Shown here piece after piece: positions 54,999 to 64,000 of a DNA stretch of 64,000 nucleotides. How positions within the stretch are numbered: the stretch's first letter is position 1; each line of letters opens with the position of its first letter. Source of the DNA: Brachyhypopomus gauderio (Eukaryota; Chordata; Actinopteri; Gymnotiformes; Hypopomidae); the NCBI RefSeq assembly GCF_052324685.1, contig NC_135211.1, forward strand, positions 4,848,368 to 4,912,367. Reading direction: 5' to 3'. The notes below the pieces were generated by a model. That model was not told the origin of the DNA, ran no database searches, and saw only the letters and a program-made list of their open reading frames with translations. A program made the position numbers and the translations under genes.

Positions 54999-55816
54999 AT
55001 AAAATATGCTTACATTATGTTGCATTGTGTTATCTTACTGGTCCAGTATGGTGACAAACTCCATTTACACTTAATTCACTGTATGTGGTTTATGGACTGT
55101 GTGGTGAGGGTGGCATTCAGACCACCATATGATCTGACTTACACAAATGATAATTCATGAGTATTCCTAGAAGCTGACTGCAGCCAGCATCCAAGTTATT
55201 TTAAAGGCTGTTAATTGTACTAAAGATGGTCTGTTTGCCTGTTGAGTGGGCATGTGATTCTGACTTCATGTGCATCTGTCGGAATAAGTTAATTTAACAT
55301 GGATTACAGAAATTAGAACCTCAAAAAAGAGCTTATGATGGCTCTAGCACTTGTATGAATACAGAAACAGACCACTGGAGAATTATCTAAAGTTTAAAAG
55401 AAAAAAAGATTTATTAGCATTGTGCTCCACACACCTTGTACCTTCTGAAGACATTTCCATGGTACCAGATCTAGACTTTTTTTAGCTTGATGGTTAAATT
55501 ATTACAATAATTCATTTTTATTGTTAGATAATTAAAATAGATTTAAAATATGTAGAATTAAGTGATCATTTAGCCCTGCATGGCATCCATACTCCACCTA
55601 GTGGTAAATAACGGGATGGCCCCCAGTGAAACGTTACTGTCCTTGAGCTAAGGAAAATTAACAAAACATTTACAGTAGTTTTATTATTAGTGGTGGGAGT
55701 AGCATTAGTATTATGTTGAATGTATACCCATGATATTTTAAATAAATATAGCAGTTTTGGTCATAATTAAAATGTAAAAATAATAGGTATAAACCATTCA
55801 TGTAATTCATTATCAT

Positions 55817-56266
55817 TGTCGTGGAAATTTCTGAAATATACGAGGACTCAGGCGTGGTTAAAAGAGAAATTTATTAATAGACAAAATAAGCATGAAAGTT
55901 CAGTCTAGAACAGAAGCTGAGAGGAGAGAGAACCGTCCCCCTCCTTTATACCGTTTAGTAGGCGGGGTTCTTATCACATGTTTACAGTACATTTGGGCAC
56001 ACTGAGAAACAAGGCAGAATGCACAGTAGACAGTTTTTGCCTTACATGTGCATTCTCTCCTGACAGTAGTTTTCATGTTTTAGCATAAGCAGCAGCTTAT
56101 AGAAACAGCTGATGGGTCCGCGGGTCAAGGCAGATAAGAGTGTTTTCTACCTCTGCACATTCCTTTAACATAGGTCATAATACACACATACACATGAGCA
56201 CATGATTTCATACTGAATCACACTTCACAATTCTCTTGTAATCAGTATAACACAATTTCCATCACA
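55817..56266 (-). mobile_element. Solo LTR (right copy)
   Basis: Counterpart of 5231-5681 with the same ATCAT flanks, so the insertion predates the segmental duplication. The neighbouring 676-bp hAT of the left copy is absent here. Confidence 0.82.
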
Positions 56267-56345
56267 ATCATATACACTATATAATATAGTATATATAGTA
56301 GGCTATATACACTCACCGGCCACGTTATTAGGCACACCTTGCTAG

Positions 56346-56792
56346 TGTCAGGAATGGCAATCACGCCCGTGACCGCCAGAGGGCGCCATCGCTGGAATAT
56401 TGACCAGAACACCTGACTCTAATTTACTATTCACCACACCCTACTTAAGGACTCTGTTCACAAGTCGCCAGTGCGAAGTATTGCCTCTCTGAGTGTCTTT
56501 ACCAAGCTGTGATCCTGTGTATTTCTCTGATTGATGTTCTGGTTTCTGATCCTTGCTCTGTGTTTTTGATCCTCCTGCCTGTTTGGCCCTTTTGTTACCT
56601 TTGTCTGCTGCTCTTAGTCTTCTCTGGTTTTTGACTCTCCCGTTTTTGTCTTGCCCTTTTGTGCTGCTGCCTGTCTACCCTTTGGGGTCGTCCCCTTTTG
56701 GGACTTCAGTTCATTGTTTTTCTATATTAAAATTCAACATCTTTACACCTGCTAATGGATCCTTCTCTACCCTCGGGTTCACCACCATTACA
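56346..56792 (+). mobile_element. Solo LTR in the dispersed repeat (right copy)
   Basis: Counterpart of 6440-6886 with GCTAG flanks. Confidence 0.85.
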
Positions 56793-57151
56793 GCTAGTAC
56801 CAGGTTGGACCCCATTTTGCATTCAGAACTGCCTTAATCCTTTGTGGCATAGATTCAACAAGGTACTGGAAACATTCCTCAGAGAGTCTGGTCCATGTTG
56901 ACATGATAGCATCATGTGATTGCTACGCAGTTGCTGCAGATTTGTCGGCTGCACATCAATGATGCGAATCTCCCGTTCCACCACATCCCAAAGGTGCTCT
57001 ATTGGATTGAGATCTGACTATGTAGGCCACTGGAGTACAGGGAACTCATTGTTGTGTTCAATAAATCTGTCTGAGATGAATCATGAATTATAACATGGCG
57101 AGTTATCCTGCTGGAAGTAGCCATCAGAAGAAGGGTACACTGTGATCATAA

Positions 57152-57764
57152 AGTCAAAGTCAAATTTATTTATATAGCACTTTTTACAACACATGTTGTC
57201 ACAAAGCAGCCTTACAATCGTATGGCTCCAGATCCCTAATGAGCAAGCCAAAGGCAACAGTGGCGAGGAAAAACCCACGATGATGGTGGGGATTAGGAAG
57301 TGAGGGAGAGACAGCCTCCCTCACATGCACCTGTTTTAATTAACTTTGTAATTTTATTTGTTGGCTGTAACTGTATTGCTGTTGTTGCATCTTGGCCAGC
57401 GCTCCCTTGAAAAAGAGGTTCTTAATGGGATTTTTCCCTGGTAAAATAAAGTTTAAATAAATAAATAAAAAATTAGGAAGAAAACCTTGGGAGGACCAAG
57501 ACTGAAAAGGGAACCCATCCTCCATTGGGCAGCCTGTTGGCACAAGTCCGTATTTGTGGACAAAAGGTGGTTCTACATTTATGGTTCTAGTTCCCACAGT
57601 CCCTTCGGTGTAGATGTTGGGCCTCAGGTAGGAGCATCAGCACGTCCTCTTGTGGCAATGGCACATCCAACCCCGGCATCAGTACATCCACTGGCAAGTC
57701 AGACCATCTCCCAGGTGCTTGTAGGTGCTTGCATGCAATCGTCTTGGGTAGAAGCCTGCAAAAA
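57152..57764 (-). mobile_element. L2 3'-UTR fragment with nested LINE tail (right copy)
   Basis: Counterpart of 7246-7858. The nested LINE tail is at 57301-57471 between ATTAGGAAG copies. Confidence 0.7.
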
Positions 57765-58076
57765 GATAGACAATACAGACTGAGTGTGTGGACATCAATT
57801 TAAACCACTATTGATTTAAACATACATAGCTCAAGTGTTGTAACGTGTGAGGAGGACTGGGTATGGATTTTGGTAGGTGAGTGTAGCAGTTGCGTGGCAG
57901 TGTTTTCCAAAAGAAACACATGATTTTCAGTTTTGAATGTTTGAATGTCTTATGTGAACAACTGTGTTTAATGTTTTGCAAAAAGTGTGTTTTAGAATTT
58001 CTAAATGAGTGTAAGGCAGAGAATGTGCTTAAGGTTTAGCACACCAGGTCAACAGATAGGCTACATGGGTTACATG

Positions 58077-59193
58077 CACAGGGTAACATAAGAGTGGTGG
58101 AAGATGCACACAGGTCGACTATATCCTCTGTAGGAGACGAAACCTGAAAGAGGTTAGTGATTGCAAGGTGTTACCCGGGGAGAGCGTAGCTAAACAGCAT
58201 AGGATGGTGATATGTAGGATGATGTTGGAGGTGAAGAAGAGGAAGAGAGTGAGAGCGGAACCTAAGATCAGGTGGTGGAAGTTAAAGGATGAGGACTGTG
58301 GTGTAAAATTCAGGGATGAGGTGAGGCAGGTACTGGGTAATGGTGATGGTGTTCTGGATACCTGGGATGAAACTTCAAATGCAGTGAGGGATGTGGCTAG
58401 GAAGGTACTTGACCTCAGGACAGAGGAAGATAGACAAGGAGTCGTGGTGGTGGAATGAGGAAGTTCAGGAAAGTTTGAGAGGAAAGCGGTTGGCTAAAAA
58501 GAATTGGGATTTTCAGCGAGATGAAGAAAGTAGACAGAGGTACAAGGAGATGTGTCGCAAGGCAAAGAGAGCAGTGGCAGAAGCTAAAGAGAAGGCATAT
58601 AGCAAGCTGTATGAGAAGTTGGACACTAAGGAAGGGGAAAAGGATCTGTACAGATTGGCCAGACAGAGAAACTGTGATGGGCAGGATGTGCAGCAGGTTA
58701 GGATGATAAAGGATAAAGATGGAAATGTGTTGTCTGGTGAGGAGAGTGTCTTGGGAAGGTGAAAGGAGTATTTTGAGGAGCTGATGAATCAAGAGAATGA
58801 AAGGGAAAGGTTAGAAGAGGTAGAGGTTGTGAATCAGGAAGTGCCTCAGGTGAGCAAGGAGGAAGTAAGGGCTGCAATTCAGAGAATGAAGTGTGGTAAG
58901 GCAGTTGGACCTGATGATATTCCAGTGGAGGCATGGAAATGTTTGGGAGAGACAGCAGTGGAGTTCTTGACCTAAGAGGAGGTTTATGGATGCAGTGGTA
59001 GAGGATATCAGAGTGGCTGGGGTGTCAGTGGAGGACACTCAGGACAGGGCCAGATGGAGGAGTTTGATCCGCTGTGGTGACCCCTGAAAGAGAATAGCCG
59101 AAAGAAGAAGTGCATTAAATTAGATCATTCATCTAGTGTGATTATTATAAACTTACGATTGTCCAAGGTTTGTGCCAGCACTGTTCAGTTTCA
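58077..59193 (+). repeat. RTE 3' part plus flank, first direct repeat
   Basis: 1117 bp, nearly identical to 61320-62436. It contains the RT-less RTE fragment (58077-59110) plus 83 bp of the 3' flank of the complete insertion (through CACTGTTCAGTTTCA). It ends abruptly at 59193 with no target duplication, so it is a duplicated segment rather than an independent retrotransposition. Confidence 0.85.
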
Positions 59194-59462
59194 TTTGTAA
59201 CTGTAAATATTTTTTTCATAAACTTTTTTCATATTTCCAGGTTCTTTACATCAAAAACACATTGTGCTGTTTAAGAAAAGCTCAAATACTGTTAAATAAG
59301 TGAACATTTGATTTAAAAAAGATTCTGTATAGAACATGTTAACATTTCAATGACAGATATTTTGTCATATATGTGTAGAAGTAAAATAAATCTGTCTTCT
59401 CACGAATTTGTCTCTGTACATCTGCATTCATATAAACACGCTCCACAAAAAAAAAATCCTCC

Positions 59463-60186
59463 TTAGCCCACACCACAATCACACCAGTGAAGCCCACTGA
59501 TTAGTAACTGACATTTGAATCTGCTAGTAATACGCATGTCTTTTTTTAGTTTTGAACATCCGTACTCCATATACAGATACTTACAGTCAATGTAATTCTT
59601 CACATTAGGGCATTTAATCTCGACCAAGCCAAACTGGGGGTATTCAGTGGGGTCAAATATGACACCATCAGGGGCTGCACCAAGCCAGGGAGCATCTGGG
59701 TGGATGATGAGGCCACATGGTGTGTGATTTACATTGAGTATCCTGCAATACTCAGATGCTGCTCCGGACTCCATCTCTAGACCTCTCTTCATTTCAGCCG
59801 TCCGTCTGGTACCTCTGATGATGCGTTCAGCAAGGGACTCTGCAGAGCTATGCCCTCTGACTTGGCACACCTCACGAAAACGTGACGCTGTTACTCTAGG
59901 CTTGAGCCAGAGTTGACATCTCAATTCTGTGAGCCATATCAAGTGACACCTCCAAAGACTTCAGGTGAAAGAGTTCCTGTTCAGTGCACACAAAAGCACA
60001 GGTGGGTGCATCAAGGTGGTGGTCTTTTAGAGGAAGAAGTGGGGTTGATGGCACATCAGGGTGGAGAGTGATGTGTCGTGATGGTAAAACAGGCTGCTGA
60101 TATGACAGACCACTGCCTTCCTGCACCATACCAAATGCACACTGCACAGCTGGCTTGTGGGATGCCATGCCTATAGTGGTCACCAT
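59463..60186 (-). pseudogene. YqaJ-type nuclease (lambda exonuclease-like) fragment
   Basis: Two minus-strand frames. 60186-59896 gives an N-terminal segment (TCAFVCTEQELFHLKSLEVS). 59942-59463 gives the nuclease: SRFREVCQVRGHSSAESLAE, GLEMESGAASEY, GAAPDGVIFD and GLVEIKCPNVK. The Glu, Asp and Glu-x-Lys set is the PD-(D/E)XK active site of YqaJ nucleases. The frames change near 59920-59942, where several codons of the usual family spacing also seem missing. YqaJ domains are common in animal mobile elements, sometimes together with THAP domains. No left-copy counterpart exists. Confidence 0.75.
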
Positions 60187-60193
60187 GCCCCTG

Positions 60194-60481
60194 TAGAGTC
60201 CACTCCTACAAATTCAAGTACAGACAATATCCCAAACTATAAGCATTTAGTTTAATATTAAATTAGAATATTTAAATTAAAGTTAATTGTAACTATACAT
60301 TTGTGGTAGAGCAGCTAAACTGCACAATTGCATGTCTAATTAGAAGTAATTAAGCACCATACCTAACTCCACCTTGAGATGTTCCATTTGGCACAGGTTT
60401 TGTGATCACCATGTTGTTGATTGCTCCTGGCTTTACACCCTAATAATATGGACAAAAGTTGCTGTAATTTAATTCAGGCAG
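60194..60481. other. Flank of the YqaJ fragment
   Basis: AT-rich; a possible further exon of the same minus-strand gene may lie near 60361-60440 (GGTTTTGTGATCACCATG context), not resolved. Confidence 0.3.
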
Positions 60482-60496
60482 TGCATTAAATTAGAT

Positions 60497-62353
60497 AACC
60501 TAGCCACTAGGGTGCACACACCAGTGTATTTTAGTGCCGGTCCTAAGCCTGGATAAATAGGGAGGGTTGCGTCAGGAAGGGCATCCGGTGTAAAAACTGC
60601 GCCAAATCAAATGATGCGGATCAAAAACAGAAATTCCATACCGGGTCGGTCGAGGCAGGGCATTAGCGGAAATTGGACTACTGTTGGGACGAGGAGGAGA
60701 GGGGGGAAGAGGGTTCTGAAGCTGAAGGAGAGGAGGCAGAGCAGGAAAGTGGAGGTTAAAGTTGGTACGTTGAATGTGGGCTCTATGACAGGTAAAGGGA
60801 AAGAGCTAGCTGATGCGATGGACAGGAGGAAGATAGATATACTGTGTGTACGGGAGACCAAGTGGAAGGGGAGCAAGGCCAGGAGCATTGGTGGTGGCTT
60901 CAAACTCTTCTATCATGGTGTAGACAGGAAGAGAAATGGAGTAGGGGTAATCCTGAAGGATGAATTTAGTAAGAGTGTAGTGGAGGTAAAGCGAGTAAGT
61001 GACAGGGTGATCTGTGTAAAGTTGGAGATCGATGGGGTGATGATGAAGGTCATCAGTACTTATGCTCCTCAGGTAGGTTGTGATGTGGAGGAGAAAGAAG
61101 AATTCTGGAGAGAGTTAGATGAAGTTGTTTTGCAGGTTCCTAATGAAGAGAGTGGTTATTGGAGCAGATTCAAATGGACATGTTGGTGGAGGGAACAGTG
61201 ATGATGAGGAGGTGTTGGGTAGATATGGTGTTAATGTAAGGAATATGGAAGGACAAATGGTGGTAGATTTTGCTAAAAGGATGGCTGTAGTTAACACTTA
61301 CTTTAAGATAAAGGAAGAGCACAGGGTAACATAAGAGTGGTGGAAGATGCACACAGGTCGACTATATCCTCTGTAGGAGACGAAACCTGAAAGAGGTTAG
61401 TGATTGCAAGGTTTTACCCGGGGAGAGCGTAGCTAAACAGCATAGGATGGTGATATGTAGGATGATGTTGGAGGTGAAGAAGAGGAAGAGAGTGAGAGCG
61501 GAACCTAAGATCAGGTGGTGGAAGTTAAAGGATGAGGACTGTGGTGTAAAATTCAGGGATGAGGTGAGGCAGGTACTGGGTAATGGTGGTGGTGTTCTGG
61601 ATACCTGGGATGAAACTTCAAATGCAGTGAGGGATGTGGCTAGGAAGGTACTTGACCTCAGGACAGAGGAAGATAGACAAGGAGTCGTGGTGGTGGAATG
61701 AGGAAGTTCAGGAAAGTTTGAGAGGAAAGCGGTTGGCTAAAAAGAATTGGGATTTTCAGCGAGATGAAGAAAGTAGACAGAGGTACAAGGAGATGTGTCG
61801 CAAGGCAAAGAGAGCAGTGGCAGAAGCTAAAGAGAAGGCATATAGCAAGCTGTATGAGAAGTTGGACACTAAGGAAGGGGAAAAGGATCTGTACAGATTG
61901 GCCAGACAGAGAAACTGTGATGGGCAGGATGTGCAGCAGGTTAGGATGATAAAGGATAAAGATGGAAATGTGTTGTCTGGTGAGGAGAGTGTCTTGGGAA
62001 GGTGAAAGGAGTATTTTGAGGAGCTGATGAATCAAGAGAATGAAAGGGAAAGGTTAGAAGAGGTAGAGGTTGTGAATCAGGAAGTGCCTCAGGTGAGCAA
62101 GGAGGAAGTAAGGGCTGCAATTCAGAGAATGAAGTGTGGTAAGGCAGTTGGACCTGATGATATTCCAGTGGAGGCATGGAAATGTTTGGGAGAGACAGCA
62201 GTGGAGTTCTTGACCTAAGAGGAGGTTTATGGATGCAGTGGTAGAGGATATCAGAGTGGCTGGGGTGTCAGTGGAGGACACTCAGGACAGGGCCAGATGG
62301 AGGAGTTTGATCCGCTGTGGTGACCCCTGAAAGAGAATAGCCGAAAGAAGAAG
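60497..62353 (+). mobile_element. RTE-clade LINE with endonuclease but no RT core
   Basis: 1857 bp with 15-bp target duplication TGCATTAAATTAGAT (60482-60496, 62354-62368). The 5' UTR includes GGAGGGTTGCGTCAGGAAGG. The endonuclease has VGTLNVGSMTGKGKELA, ILCVRETKWKG, ISTYAPQVGCD and VIGADSNGHVG, with a frameshift near 61140. The RT linker and GKAVGPDDIPVEAWK follow, then a direct jump to the C-terminal tract. The RT palm is missing, so it was mobilised in trans if this form moved. Confidence 0.88.
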
Positions 62354-62436
62354 TGCATTAAATTAGATCATTCATCTAGTGTGATTATTATAAACTTACG
62401 ATTGTCCAAGGTTTGTGCCAGCACTGTTCAGTTTCA
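61320..62436 (+). repeat. RTE 3' part plus flank, second direct repeat
   Basis: Partner of 58077-59193. This is the source copy, because it lies inside a complete insertion with both target duplications. In the left segmental copy only one such unit exists (8171 to about 9290). Confidence 0.85.
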
Positions 62437-63658
62437 GTACAGCTGTGTACAGGGGGAACAACTGGCACACTGAGCTGAGAAAAATGTGCAGTTTGAAAAA
62501 GCAAAGCCACTATACGTTTGCATAGGGCAGTGTCTGCGACATGTGAACAGCATGCGTGTCTCAGCACAACAGGAGTTGAATCAGAAAGTCCAATCTGTAA
62601 GAGGGTAAGCAAAATTAGTAATGACTTTGTTTAATTCAGGGGTTCCGTATACCAGTCCTGGGGATCCTATATCACACGTTGTGTTTTACCTTTTCTAAAA
62701 CCTGATTGACCTATTTAGCAAATTAAGATCAATGTGGGTGGGGCCGAGTAAAAAAAGTGTTTTAAAATGGAGAAAAAAAATGTGCATGGCATAAGAACCC
62801 CAAGAATGGAACCTGGACCCGTTTGCTTATTTTATGACAATAGATTTTGCATACAGAACATGGATAGGCTATCACTGACATTAAAATAATGCTCAAGTTA
62901 TACATAATCCTGAGACATGTATATCTGTCACCTGTCAACAAACCCCTTAACTTTTGTTAGTCAAAAACAGTGAACATCTGAACTTAACGACAAACAGAGA
63001 CTCCAACCCAGTCACTGAGACCCCATGTCATGCATATTTTAGTGCTTTTCCTCATTTATAATACCAGATTCAGCTCATTAACTAAGTAAAAAACTGTCAT
63101 ATTGGAGGAACACAAAAAAACTGCAAAGTATAGTGTTGACAGGACTGACTCTGGGGACTCTGTTTTGCCAATATATTCATTCCTAGAGCAGTGTCTCTTA
63201 ATCCTACTTGTGGTAATTCACATAGCTCAACACACATAATCCACTTCACTAGTGACTTAATAAACCGTTTGTTTGATAAGCAGTTGGAGCTAGATCATGT
63301 ACATTCAATACTTAGTGTGTTGAATCGTGGAATATTTAAAACTGTGTGGAGCAGTTAGGAACAGGACTGAGAAACACTGCCATAGAGTTTCAAGCTCAGC
63401 TCCAGGATACCAACAGCTCAATGTTATTCCACTTTTCTAGAATGTTCAGAATGGTCAGCGCAAAATTTAAGAGATTTCTTTCCATGCTCTCTACTTCACT
63501 GTAATCCATGCCTTAAAAACAAACAAAAGATAAGATATATAGCACATTATACTCAGTACTCTATATATAATAGAGATGTACTATGAAATGTACCATTTTA
63601 CATCCAAATAAAATTATAAAAGTTATCCCATCTCTTCTCTCTCCCTATCCATATATAG

Positions 63659-64000
63659 CTATGGAGAACAGGTGGGATGAGGTATTCAACTTCCTCTCTC
63701 AGGGATCATACCCATCTGGGTATAATAACTCCCAAAAATTACATTTGAGGAGGTATGCTTCCAAATTTACTGAAAAGGGTGAGCATTTATTTGTTTAAAT
63801 GTAGCCAGTGTCTTGGTAAGGTAGCTCTTTAATTATTATACGACTTTAATGAATGTTAATGAATATTCAATGCAGAAGGACAGCTTTTCTTTAAAAGTAG
63901 AAAAGCCATAAAATCCAAAGAAGAGGCAAGAAAGCTTTCAGGAATTTCACGCCTCTCCGATTGGAGGACATTCAGGCATCCTGAAAACTCGAGCTGCAGT
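63659..64000 (+). pseudogene. GIN/Ginger-like integrase, exons 1-2 (right copy, partial)
   Basis: Exon 1 at 63659-63778 (ATG 63661) is identical in protein to the left copy. Exon 2 starts at 63876 and is cut by the window end. The exon-2 frame offset seen in the left copy is also present (GCAAGAAAGCTTTCAGGAAT), so it predates the duplication. Confidence 0.75.

Larger units (their letters stand above)
51536..64000. repeat. Segmental duplication, right copy
   Basis: Direct-orientation partner of 1 to about 12420, truncated by the window edge. It preserves the catsper2 exon without the L2 insertion and therefore shows the pre-insertion state of several left-copy elements. It is preceded directly by the 3' side of a USP gene and an LTR-like remnant, so the catsper2 5' exons are not upstream of it. 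Confidence 0.9.

Noticed and set aside
1-64000. tRNA, rRNA or snRNA genes
   Set aside because: I looked for tRNA-like arms and conserved small RNA motifs and saw none that I could support by eye.

Overview
This is an animal nuclear window, almost certainly from a teleost fish. It has intron-split coding exons with GT/AG boundaries, L2 and RTE LINE fragments, fish-type hAT, Kolobok and Harbinger-like DNA transposons, solo LTRs, and an intact gypsy-class retrotransposon. Several 3' tails (for example the 'GCGCTATATAAATAAA' type and 'TAAGTCGCTCTGGATAAGAG') are typical of fish LINEs. There are no bacterial features. An otophysan fish is only a guess.

Layout. (1) 1-12.4 kb is one copy of a segmental duplication whose partner is 51.5-64.0 kb and runs off the window. 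Each copy carries the 3' exons of a decayed catsper2 (sperm Ca2+ channel), then solo LTRs, LINE fragments and the first exons of an integrase gene. The copies differ by clean mobile-element insertions (L2, three hATs), one microhomology deletion and one repeat-mediated 3.24 kb difference. (2) 12.1-33.2 kb holds a GIN/Ginger-1-like gene: H2C2-DDE integrase exons, a linker exon, a Ulp1/SENP-type C48 cysteine protease and a PHD finger. The linker-protease-PHD part is tandemly duplicated (copy A 13.57-24.8 kb, copy B 26.2-33.2 kb). Copy A is split by a young 6.28 kb gypsy element on the minus strand whose pol order is protease-integrase-RT-RNase H (Gmr1-like). Copy B is split by a 2.16 kb hAT that itself carries nested MITEs. 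A further hAT sits exactly on the A/B junction. (3) 33.2-38.6 kb has degenerate unidentified exons and a Kolobok-like element with a THAP domain, itself split by a hAT. (4) 38.66-40.19 kb is a well-formed seven-exon gene of about 236 codons that I cannot name. (5) 40.2-46.5 kb is LINE tails, a solo LTR, palindromic MITEs and a partial copy of five USP exons. (6) 46.62-50.18 kb is a complete 15-exon USP37/26/29-like deubiquitinase (492 codons). (7) 50.2-64.0 kb is an LTR-like remnant and then the right-hand duplication copy, with an additional YqaJ-type nuclease fragment and an extra RTE element.

The two genes that look intact are the unnamed 236-codon gene and the USP gene. catsper2 and the integrase-Ulp1-PHD copies all carry breaks. 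The region reads as a young, actively rearranging, transposon-rich segment. Nothing was computed: exon models are by eye from splice signals, phase and protein similarity recalled from known families.
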